NCBI GenBank assembly: GCA_030141605.1
Contig: JAQGDQ010000056.1
Location: 1 to 64,000, forward strand
From: Tubiluchus corallicola
Lineage: Eukaryota; Priapulida; Priapulimorpha; Priapulimorphida; Tubiluchidae
Direction: 5' to 3'
DNA length: 64,000 bases
Part shown: piece by piece, positions 1 to 10,959 of the stretch
Layout: the number at the start of each line of letters is the position of its first letter
Numbering within the stretch: the first letter of the stretch is position 1
Made by a program: the position numbers and the translations under genes
The notes under the pieces: generated by a model
What the model was told of the DNA's origin: nothing
Database searches by the model: none
What the model saw: the letters and a program-made list of their open reading frames with translations, nothing else

Positions 1-421
1 TATTGACTGTACAGCACACCAGTTAGTAAAGCAGTAAAAAAGATAACTAATCAGTTGTCAAATCATCAAGGACAAGGACAATTCAATAAATGCAAACCAA
101 TAACCAGAGTAAAAAGTGAATGTTCATCAGTGTAATCAGTGTAATTAGTATTTCCAAGCCACAACAACACTCCACGAACACATCATGTGCCATTACCAAA
201 GCATAGAACTGGCTAAAAAAAATCAACACTAGCACAAACTTCCCATCCCATAGTTAATTCATTTTTACCTTTTTATGGTGAATATTCTAAGAGGCACTGC
301 TTTAATTTCAATTTCAAGAAGAACCCCCCTTGGCATAAAACTACCAACTTTCAAAGTAGAAAAAATAATCTGTATACTGGTCACAGATAAAGTTTCAACT
401 AATGTAATGATATTTATTTAC
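1..421. other. intronic or intergenic DNA, no feature seen
   Basis: This AT-rich stretch lies 3' of the last visible TPC exon on the minus strand. No further channel exon could be read in either strand, so the next exon must lie beyond the left edge of the window. Confidence 0.5.
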
Positions 422-3400
422 CTACGAACTCCACCACAATAATGTGTGTCAATAAGGAAGATGGGGCGTAGAGCACGCGTTACTCGAAAATGATTTTCTT
501 GTCGAATTAGAACTGCGATGGCTTCTGCTATCATGATTGCAAGTGTCAAAAACTAGAAAAAAGTATCAGAATAATTATCCTAACAATGGCCATCACACAT
601 AAAACATTTTAAAGTACCCATTCATTTTATCAACTTGTTTTACTGTGAAAAAACGCAACCTCCTATAATACTAAACAATAATGACTCAACAATTCTGATA
701 AAACTCACACTACCTTTATGAGAGTTCTTTTATGAGAAAAAAATTGCTTTAAACCAAGCCACTGCAACTTCATAAGCAGCTCCAAAGAAATTATCATAAG
801 GCATAAGAGTTCCACAGACGCATGTATCTGAAATCATTAAATAAATGACAGTTAAGAACGAAAAATCAGTCCACATAGTAACTACAACTAGATTCGCATC
901 AGAAGTTATTGTAAAAAAAAACATTAAAACTTAACAATAAAAACCACTTCAGACACTTTTAACAATATACTAGAAAAAAATTAAATAAGTAACTCCATAA
1001 TAAGGTTTACAATTTTTTCGTAGCAAATTGTTGCAGAACTTCAACAATTTTTTGTCTCATGCAATCTTTGTTGATACAAAATTTACAGGGGCATCCTGAA
1101 AAACTGAACTTGTATAATCCTGAGCATATGTTATAGCAGTTTTATACTAATGGGCATGACAAAAAACTTTTAAATATTTGTTGGCGTAATTAGCAAAAAA
1201 ACGTAAAGACTACTCTTCGATATTCTCAACTCATATTTCAGTAAAATCACAGATAAAAGTTTGATGCACTCACAATTTGTGTTGGGTGGCAAAAAATTAG
1301 AAGAACGGGGTACATAAGTTTAAGATTTTTTGTGCACAATAAACATGTGGCGATAAATTTTTGTGTCAATCGTTATGTTAATGAACTATAGTCTATGAAA
1401 AATCATAACTTGACCAACAATTGTAAAAATGCACAATAATGATTCAAGTCTCAGTAACAGTAATATCCATACAGTATCCAACTACAGTATTTATTCGAGT
1501 ATAACGCGCACACGTGTATAACGCGCACCCCTAATTTTCGATTAAAAATCGGTATAAAATTTTGTTTCACTTTTTCTCGGCTCAGACCAAGCATTGTAAG
1601 TGACAAACGTTGTTGAACACATGCGGCCATGATAAAAATCATTTATTGACAACATAAATTAAACTATGAACACAATACCGAAATAAAATTTACAATATTT
1701 ATTTAAAATCCTTCAAAGCTAGCTGCTCGATTTCAGTGAATTTCAGCATGATCAACAACTGTGAGCTTGAATGAAGCGTTATATGCAGAACGTTTTCTCT
1801 TGACACCCCGAGTTGCCATCTACCGGGTATATACCGGTAAATAAAAATGTAAACAACACTGAATTGAAACTTTATAACTCTGGATATTGGTAATTGTGCA
1901 AAACATGCAATGCTTAACTCACGTTGCAGTGTGGGCGAGGCGCGGAAATAATCAACTACCATACATCACAGCGGATAATAAGAATTCTTGGAAATGGCAC
2001 CGTCTGACAAAGTCTGCTGATGACGCAAATATTATTGATTATTTCCTTAGCTACGCCTCGCCTCTGCAGTGAGTGTTGCGCATGAGCCATTGAGAATAAT
2101 TTATTTTAGATCGTCCACCCAAGTGCTTTGGATACTGTTACTAAAAATAGACCATAGGCGTTTTGTGGGTCAAGAGATGTGGCTGCATTCAATATTTTGC
2201 GATTGTGGTCAGCATTATCTTCGATTAATGAGTCATTGCACAAATAATATATTGATACATCTAAGCGTGTCACCCCAGCCCTCGTTTATAACGCACATCC
2301 AAACTTTGAGTTCTTTTTTAGATAGAAAAGTTTGCACGTTATACTCGAATAAATACGGGTAACAACACTATCATAATAACTTTTTATAACAAGTATGCTG
2401 TTAGACTAGCATTGCCAGACGTCCCTTATATACGGGACAGGTCGCATATTTGACAATTTTGTCCAGTCCCGTACTGACATTTCAGGGACACCCAAATGTC
2501 CTATATTTAATTCATTTTCAAGTTTCGTAAAAAAATATATTTTTACTACCTTTTTACGGCTCTTAGTTGTAACTTTATAAGTAACATACTTTCCTTTCTC
2601 AGATTCTTTTGATGAAAGTAACCCAAATGTAACGAGGAAACTAGTGTTGCTAGAAGTTTACAAAAAACTGCCTATTAGCAACTTGTTCAGTCGCTAACTT
2701 GCTATGGTTACCATTTTGCTCTCCAGCCTAAATAATTTATTTTCTATATTGTTTTTTTAAAATTACTTTAATTTACATTTTTATATTCTCTTTACTGAAT
2801 AAGAATTATGCAATGATTTCAATTTCTTAGAATTTCTTTTAGTTATCTATATTGCCTCTATTAAATAATAATCATATTTCTTGGTATTGAATAAATATTT
2901 TCAAATGATTTCACTTTTGCAGAATTTTTTCAACTTGTATTAAATAATTTTCAAATGGCTTTACTTTTGTTTTCCTCATAACCCATTAAAATCCTTGCTT
3001 CATGTTTTTAACTTTTGTCTCTACTTTTATATAATATATTGATCTAGGTGTGTAGGCATGTACAAATTTATGTAGTAATATATAGTAATATAGAGAGAGA
3101 TTTTAAGTGTACTGTATTTCCAATTTTCTAATCTGGTAACTCCATGTTAGACATTTCGTCAATCATCATTCAAGTATATTTCAACAGCGAAATTACAATT
3201 AACAAATAATAGTTAACTCTCTATCATCTATATAATTTTAAGCATAAATCAAACTTGCATTTACTATGTGAATGTTTTTACGTAGTTTCATGCTGCAGCA
3301 TCAGTTGCATTGCAGTTCAACTGCATTCCTCAAAAGGAGTATGATTTCTTTTAATTATTACTGTGAGCAAATCTCATCACTCTTACAACTAACACGAGAC

Positions 3401-6400
3401 AAACTGTGTCCTTCACATGTCAACTTGCATTAGTTGTAGTCATTATTTGCCTAATGAGCCAAGAATGCTTTTCTGCATATAAAACAAGTGCGATTATAAA
3501 TTATAGTTAATAATTTGTTCTAAGTATCTAAAATTATTTAAACTAGAATCAATCACACATTGTTTTATTGCTTCTTGAACCGAATGTAGAATTATATAGC
3601 TAAGAAAGACAGCAAGGACCTGCATTTTACGCGCAGACTCATGACAGAGTTAATCGGTAGTATACGTCGCAAAAGACAATATGCAAAAACATGAGGTCAC
3701 AATCTCTGCCATCGTGGCTCATTGATTAAAACCAAAATCAGAAAATAACTGATTTATTTACAAACAATAATTTGTAGGTTTTTTATTTTAATCATTTAGT
3801 TAGTTATAAACACTACAACAAGTGATCACTATAATAACTTTGCTTGACATACACATAACATACCCAAACTGGAGCTTCAAACAGCTTCACAGCGGGTTCT
3901 TCGCAAAGTGCTAAAGCCATGAGAGTAACAGATGCAAACATGTCCAGCAGATGGAACCAAGTAGTGTGCACGATGAGGTATGCTGGTAATGCCTTGCGAC
4001 TTGTTGGATGAGTGTCAAATTTCGTATTGTTTTCTCCTTCCTACATTCAGAGTGAATAAAAGTTACATTTTACAGTTCTGCAAATTTTGATAATGATTAT
4101 CATTCTTACTGAACACAACTTGATGAGAGAAAAGTAAGTTACATATATTATCAATTGAAAATTTGAGATTGACACTAAAATTACCTAATGAAACAGAAAA
4201 CTTTCCTAGTTTGCAATTCAATTAAGACAACGGCCCATTTTTTCCTATTAGTTATTGCAAATAGTCATCTAATATTTTATGCAGCCTATGCAACTTACGA
4301 CTTTTCGACTTTGTGACCTGATCACTACTTAATTAATTAATTAAAGAAAAGTAATAATAACTCATACTCTTTTTAAGCAAATAAATTTTAAATCGCTATC
4401 TGTTGCAACAAATACTTTCGTATGTGCTGCCATCAGAACACATAGACAACATTTTACACATAGAGGCGTGCACCTCTTGATCCGAGGGTGGTCCAGTTGC
4501 ATTTAAGTCTGCACTGCTAAACTTTAGTTGCTATAAGCATATAGATATAACTAATGAACTATTCCAATTATCTTTATAATTGTATAATAGTCGTTAGGTA
4601 CTATACTGAAGTGAACGAATTTGCACCGATTTCTTGCATTAAAAAACTAGCACATTTTAATAAATACAATGAGCACTTTTTCGAATCACATATGTGAGCT
4701 GACATACTAAATTTATATTTCACACGCAGTTTAGCTAGCATACATTTTAGCTATAAAATCTATGAAAAGACACAGAAACACAATTTTTGGCAAGAAAATC
4801 ATTTACCACAAAACAATCACTACCTCAATGTCCTGGGGCATTGAATTCAATTTAGCATAAAAACAGTAGTGGATATAGTCAAATTTTTAAAAATTTCCAA
4901 TGTTGTTTAAATTACCTGCAAATAAATAGCAGCTTCATGGTAATTTGCATGCCATCGACGTTGTAGATAAGCTTGTTCTTCAGCAATGACATCTTCTGTC
5001 AGATCTGGCTCATTGAGAGGAATGTCATAAAGGGTATTCGTGCTCCCTATATCTCCGCATGCGCCTAGGCTTACTGTATCTGAAACATTCATTCATTTTA
5101 GTGTGTAGAACACAAAAAGAAATAATCATCAAATTATAATTACTTGTAAGGATATGGTATCAAATATTTACCTTCAAACAGTTTAGGTGTTACTTATAAG
5201 GATATGGTATCAAATATTTACCTTCAAACAGTTTAAGTGTGCTAGTACTATGGCAGGGGGGCACACTTCTCAGTTCGCTACTTTAAACAAGTTTGTGAGT
5301 CTGACCATACAACATTATCGTCAAATTTGTTCCAATGGGAACAACTCTATTAGCAAAGAAATGCTCTCGCATGTTTGTCCCGAAAGATGGAACAAAGAGA
5401 TCATGCTCATGACCTCAAAGTTCTATGAGTGACAGAAAAATGAAGTTTGATCAATGTGCCAATATTCTTTAATTATTTCATATATATTAACCAAACCAAT
5501 TGATGGTCTTATTCCAAAGTAGAAACATTGACAGTACATTGACAGTTATTGAGATAACCTTTAATCAACTTATTTTCATTACTTAATGAACTTGCAGTCT
5601 TAATATCTGTTTACACTATTCACAATGTGACATGGTCTGCGTAAGAAATTGTTTAGTCATGCAGAATCCAAATCTTCTGACACGGATGCAAGAACGTGAG
5701 TACCTGATGGAGTGTTGGTTACTCGACCATCACAAGATTTATTTAGTGGGCCAACTAATCTCTGTACTCGGGTGCCACGACGTTCAGCCAAAATACCTCT
5801 TTCACCAAGTCTTAGCACTTGACTATCAGCAAAGGTTAATTCCGTTTGCCTGCCGTTGTCTGTATAAAATTGAGCGATCCCGCTGTATAAAAATGTGATG
5901 CATCCAACTAGTAGCTGATTCTTTGTGAAGCAATGCTTTAGCATTGAAAACACAGCACAATGCTTATACATCACTGAATTTGACTAGAAAACGGACATTT
6001 CTTCCTTCCTTAAATTTTCCAAGACTTTGCCTGTGCCATGAAGAAAACAATATGTCTGCAGTAGATCAGCTCTTTTCCTTCTGAATTCTAAGGATTGGAT
6101 ATTGAGTGGTCGTGGTCTGCTGAACATTCCATGTCTTTTAATCCAGGGCCTGATTTGGTGGCCCATTGCTGTATTGCCTCAACAGCTTCGCGATGAAATA
6201 CAAAATGTGGACTCTATACTACTGATGCATTCTCCAGATGAGGGTCTAACTAAAGACATATACAGCCTTTTAAACATATTACTATCCATGAATCTAGAAG
6301 TTTTGATGAGGATCCCTAATTGTCTATTTGCAGTTTTTACCTTTTCAGAAATATATTTGTCAAAGGAAAGGTTGTTATCTATATACACTCCAAGATCTTG

Positions 6401-9400
6401 TTCAACTTGTACAGGTCCAAGTTCACACGTGCTATTTCCATCTGGTGTGTAGTATCTGTATTCCTCGTTCTTGTTGCTATTTATATGTAATACATGACAC
6501 TTTGATGGGTTGAATCTCATTTGAAACTGTTCAAACCAATTGTAGAGACGGAAAATTTCTTTTTGAAGAATGTTGTGGTCTTGCTCTAATTGCAGAATTC
6601 CGTAAAGTTTACTGTCATCTGCAAAGAGATGGATTGGACTGCAGGGGATTTCAAACATGTCAGTAACACAGATTAAGAACAGCAAAGGTCCAAGTACTGA
6701 TCCCTGAACAACTCCACTGTTTACGTCCAACACTTCTGAATACTCATTACTGACTTCACTCTCTGACTTCTGTATTTTAGGAAACTTTCTACAAAATTCA
6801 GTATGTTACCTTTAACTCCACAACTTTCCAATTTAGTCATTATTCTGTTGTGAGGAACTCAACTATATATGTATATTACATCTACTGCTACGTTCTCATC
6901 CATCGCGACTGACCATTCCGTTATCGTGTCCAGCAGATTTGTTAAACAAAAACACCCTTTTAAAAATCCATGTTGATTGACAATGGTTGAAGAGATTATA
7001 AGATAAGAGATAAAAAATGTTCCTGTATTCCATTCTTGATTATAGTTTCCAAGATTTTACTAATAGTTGAAGTTAGGCTTATCGGCCTGTATATTCCTTT
7101 GTCTTTTTTCTGTGCAGAGGCATTATATCTGCTATCTTCCAGTCACATAGAATTTCTCCAGTCTTTATAGAATTGCTGAATATTAACTGAAGGGGTTGCA
7201 CAACCTCATGTAGAGATTCTAAGACTGGCCTAGGAAAGATGTAGTCAGGTCCTGCAGCTTTGTACTGTCTTCTTTAAAACTGACAGTAGTTGGGCATGTA
7301 ACAAAAATTGACTGTAACATAAATGTCTTGTAACATAAGTGGCTGAGTTACTAACTGTTTTTGTGCTTTTATAGGAAAAGATGACATATCTTCAATAGCA
7401 TATACTGACAGAAAAACACATTGAGCACTCTGCCACTCTGACTTCTGTTTACCTTCTATGTGACTGACATTATGCTTGTCTATTAAGTTCAGGATGCTGA
7501 TGCTGCTATTATGTGTTCTTCTTTTGCATATATGCAGAATTTCTTAGGGTTACCTTTAAATTCCATTGATATATTATTTTCGTAATTGGTATTGTGCATA
7601 TGTGAAGAGATTATTTAATTCTTCATTGCATTCTGTATAAGCTAGCCAGTTTTGGTCGGTTTTGCAAGAGAGATACCTCTTCCACACTCTCTTTCCGAGC
7701 TACCAACCTATCACTGTTCTTGTTCCACCATGGGTGTGGTATATCATCTTCGCTCCTATAATTGACTTTGGTATATACGCTTGCATAGCTTCAAGAAATA
7801 TACTTTTGAATTTTAACCAGGCCTATTTGGTGCTGCAATTTAGTTGGATGATCTAGTCTACAATCTACAAGTTTTGTTTGAGGGGATCATAGTTGCCATT
7901 TTTGAAGTTAAATTTGATTATGGGTTTACATTCCATAGATTCGTTCCTAAAAACACTTCCTGGCATGCAAATGTCTACCACCACAACATCAAGATCTGAT
8001 TTTCCAATTGGCGCTAGGTGCCAAAGATTGTCAGCTAAGAGTGGGTAGTTAGCACAAACTAAATCTAAAATTGCAGATGTTTGTCCATGTCTATGTCTAG
8101 TTTCATTCTTAACCATCTGTTCTAGCCCTGTCTCCATGATTGAAGAATAAAGCAACTGCACAGCACTGTCTTTGGCTGCCTGAACATTACCAGTTTCCTA
8201 GTTGATTTCTCGGCAGTTGAAGGCATCAGTTATAAAGATGATGTCTTCCTTCCACTTCTTGGATGCTTCTATTATGGATTTAGTAACTGCATTGTTTTCC
8301 TTATTAGAATTGTGGCTTCTGTAAAAACATCCAATATGCAATTTAATGCCATTGCCCTGCTGACATGGGATTATTGAATTAACAAAGATCTCATTGCCAA
8401 TGGTTGAGAGTTCATCTGAGCAGTTGACCTCTCCTAGTGTATTTTTACTAGGATGAGGCAGCCTCTACAGTTATATTTACACTTACATGAAAAATAGTTA
8501 TAACCAGAAAAATGCCAGGTCTGAGCTGAGAGCATTATACTGACATTTGGAATTATTAGCGGTTTACGCATTTCTATGAGCTGCATGAATTCAGTTATTT
8601 TACTTGTTAGATATGTTTGAATGTAGAACTCCAAACAGTGGGTTCTCCTTCTGAATTCTAGAAACGAAAGCATGAAGTAGTTGGGTTGTTTTTTGGCTGC
8701 CGAAGAGTTCTTTTACTCAGATGAGTAGCTTTCAGAATATCGTCTTTTGTTATGTTAACTGCTATCTGTTTGCGAGTCTCAACTACCTGTATAACATCAT
8801 CTGTTTGTCTATCTGAAGAAGTTTCTCTAAAAAATTCTTCAATACCATACACTACCAGGTTTAGTTATTGACAACACTACTGACAGCTTTTATAGCAAGT
8901 TTTGCTTCAATTTTAGAAATGCGTGTCTCTAATTTCTTTTGAAATTCTTTGAGCTTACATTCAACAGTAACACCATTAAGTACATCACCTGTTAAATAAA
9001 TCTGCTAGGCTGTTACAGCTTCTGTCTTCCAAAAAAAATTTGCCTATTGAAGAAGAGTGGTTGGATTGATAACCAATTTATTCTTTACCAGCCTTTCTCT
9101 TGTCTTAAATTCCTTGTCTAGTTTATTTAGAATCATGCAGGAACAAAAAAAATAACACAGTACAACTGCGGACACGGAGTAAAATTTAATTTTAGTTTAA
9201 TTTAATTCAAATTTCCTGCCTTACAGCCTTCAGCCATAATGGAAAACTTTAAGGTTGGGGAAACAGTAAAATAAAGAACAGTGTGGGGCCCAATTATGTG
9301 TTGCTCTAGTGCTGATAAATTAAACAAAATAAGTGAAAGGTGTGTAAGCATAGATGCTCAAATCTATGTAGATGATATATTGAGTATGGTAACAGAGGAA

Positions 9401-10654
9401 AGAGTAATAAAAGCAATAAAGAGCTGTAGAAGCATGGAAGAATTAAAAAATTACTTTCAGTGCAGAGAAGTCCCAAAACATACACTTAAATCCTAGTAAA
9501 TGAAAAAATGAAGAAAAGAGTGAAAAATTACATGTAAATGAGGGCGAATTAAAAAATGTAGACCCGTTACACGTATTTGGGTGATTACATAATAGAAAAA
9601 GGAACCTGTTATATGAGTATAGAAAGAAAGTGAGACAATTGGTTACATAAGGAGATCAATATACAAGAATTAGATTATTAGTTTATGAAACAATGACTAA
9701 TCCTACTTTATTAGGAAATATGGAAATATGGGGAACACTAAGTAAAAACAAATAGCAAAAAATAGAATCTGGGCAAAAGGAAATTATGTGCGGAATGTTC
9801 AAACAAAGAATAAGTACAAGTTACTGAGGCATTTTACCGATTTGTGGAATGTGGTCAAAGTATATTACAAGCAGTGGATGTGGCTAAGAACTTTATAGGT
9901 GTCATCGAATAGATAGATGCAGAGAAAAGTGTTAATGAGTGTGTAAAAAAGTAATGTGCCAGACAGTTGGACAGACAATGCAGAGAAACTTGCTAGAATG
10001 TACAATTTGAATATAACAGAAAATAAGTTAAAACTTCAAAAAAATCTAGATGGGAAAAAGAAGTTAAGGGGGTGATCCAAAAATACTTCATTGAAGGTAA
10101 CTGATGAAAAAACAAAATTATGATTTCGAAGAAAAGTGTGATGAGAAGACTGCATGCGAGATAACAGAGAGGAAACTTAATATAATGATTGCTCTGTTAT
10201 TATGAAAAGGATACAACCGAGCATCTGTTACTATGCAAGAAGGGTATGGAAATATTAGGAGAAACAACAACAACTGCAGATTGTTTCTATAATATAGTGA
10301 TCATATTGATTGAATTAAATGAGCGCATAACGAAAACGATGCGGCTAAGAAAGAAATATGGAATCGAACTAGAGATATAGATGACAAGAAAAAAACAAAA
10401 AACCACGAAAATAAAAACAAGGACTGCAAAAGTTGACGTTATTAAGAAGAGAAAGGCTTGCACCAAAAGTGCCTACTGGAAATGGTAGAGAGGCCGCCGT
10501 GTAACCGCTTCAAATACTGTCACCACCGTTATGTAAACGTACCACCAGTTATTGCTCTAAATCTCAAGCCATACAGCAAACTCCGAGCACGGGAGCGACT
10601 AATTTGCACATTAGCAGCAGATTCCGAGGAATTACAGTCAACAGGCGCAGCCAT
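422..10654 (-). CDS. TPCN1: two-pore channel 1-like cation channel, 5' half, partial
   Basis: This is a TPC family channel, a two-domain voltage-gated-like cation channel of endosomes and lysosomes. Visible coding exons in transcript order are 10654-10543 (inferred first exon), 5079-4916, 4040-3864, 827-714 and 552-422; the rest lies off the left edge. Exon 5079-4916 carries the N-terminal [10 protein letters not shown], matching the NYQEAAIYLEEG block of TPC1. Exon 4040-3864 covers the domain I S1 region ([25 protein letters not shown]). Exon 827-714 covers S2-S3 ([18 protein letters not shown]). Exon 552-422 covers S3-S4 ([20 protein letters not shown], an Arg-rich S4). All junctions have GT-AG ends and keep frame. 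The first exon is linked only by matching phase (one spare G joined to AT gives Asp); translation could instead start at the ATG at 5092. Identity is strong; the exact start is uncertain. Intron 1 (5.5 kb) and intron 3 (3 kb) are swollen by transposable elements. Confidence 0.85.
1485..2359. mobile_element. pogo/Tc1-mariner-like non-autonomous element with TA target duplication
   Basis: The ends are inverted repeats: the left reads TATTTATTCGAGTATAACGC and the right is its near-exact complement at about 2334-2356. TA flanks both sides (1483-1484 and 2360-2361), as expected of the Tc1/mariner/pogo group. The 875-bp interior has no intact transposase; the largest ORF (1699-1962, minus) resembles nothing I recognise. 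It sits in intron 3 of the TPC gene. The family level is inferred from the TA duplication and end structure only. Confidence 0.65.
2408..2520 (+). mobile_element. terminal fragment of a hAT-like MITE
   Basis: A run starting near TTGCCAGACGTCCC, followed by several copies of GTCC(C)GTA and GGGACA in both orientations, resembles the ends of hAT-type MITEs that begin TTGCCAGA-GTCCC. I could not find the opposite terminus or a target duplication, so this is probably a broken end. It lies in TPC intron 3. Confidence 0.35.
2521..3863. other. remainder of TPC intron 3, nothing recognised
   Basis: AT-rich sequence with frequent short T and A runs and stops in all frames. No coding similarity, repeat pair or RNA-like structure was seen. 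Confidence 0.4.
5141..5240. repeat. two-copy tandem duplication, 50-bp unit
   Basis: Units 5141-5190 and 5191-5240 are identical except for two G/A differences. Each contains GATATGGTATCAAATATTTA followed by CCTTCAAACAGTTTA. The array abuts the apparent 3' end of the minus-strand LINE next to it, so it may have arisen with that insertion or belong to its tail. Confidence 0.85.
5241..9170 (-). mobile_element. decayed CR1/L2-like non-LTR retrotransposon (ORF1 remnant + EN + RT)
   Basis: Read from right to left: a coiled-coil ORF1 remnant (about 9130-8660, with [20 protein letters not shown]), an APE-type endonuclease (about 8650-7865, with GRGCLILVK-like and [12 protein letters not shown], then a [10 protein letters not shown] motif), a decayed RT core, a well-kept RT palm and thumb (6733-6179: [34 protein letters not shown]), the post-RT region (6166-5984: [20 protein letters not shown]) and a C-terminal piece at 5440-5250. 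Stops and frameshifts throughout make it inactive. About 500 bp (5460-5975) between the last two pieces does not match and may be a later insertion. It lies in TPC intron 1. The clade is inferred from motif style. Confidence 0.8.
5460..5975. other. unexplained segment interrupting the LINE
   Basis: This piece separates the post-RT region from the C-terminal end of the surrounding LINE. It holds a 105-residue open frame on the minus strand (5657-5974), rich in Arg and Gly towards its end ([15 protein letters not shown]), that I do not recognise. It may be an insertion or a poorly conserved part of the same element. Confidence 0.3.
9281..10380 (+). mobile_element. decayed non-LTR reverse transcriptase, plus strand
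   Basis: Disjointed open pieces match one LINE family. [20 protein letters not shown] (near 9368-9430) is the RT palm with its YVDD box. [11 protein letters not shown] follows near 9714, then a (T/S)SYWGILP-like block near 9823, and finally [10 protein letters not shown] near 10210, the zinc-knuckle-like end of the C-terminal domain. Many stops and frameshifts intervene. Its thumb motifs closely resemble the minus-strand LINE at 10960-13060, suggesting the same family in opposite orientation. It lies in TPC intron 1. Confidence 0.65.
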
Positions 10655-10959
10655 TTTCGATAACTTCAGCCAGCAAAAAGCTTGAAGCCAAAAAACGGTT
10701 AGAGATTCAGTTTACTCCGTTTTGTTTCATACTTACATGCAACTGCTTGTGAGACTGTTACACTGTTATGATCAAGTAAAGCAAGCAAGGAACATGCTTA
10801 GTGTCATTCATAGAAACTTTGAAAAACCTTATTTTTCCACAAAGTAATTGTCAGTTGAAGATTTAAATTTTACTAGGGTTACCCGGCAATCGCCATGGCA
10901 GGCAAATTATTTCCTTTGTTCACTACTGTCAGAGTAAATGAATTATTTACATAATTACA
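10655..10959. other. possible promoter region upstream of TPC, with a candidate divergent exon
   Basis: This 5' flank of the inferred TPC first exon is one of the less AT-rich spots nearby. On the plus strand an ATG at 10895 in good start context opens a 13-codon frame (MAGKLFPLFTTVR) ending at a possible GT donor. No downstream exon of such a gene could be found, so no gene is called. Confidence 0.25.
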
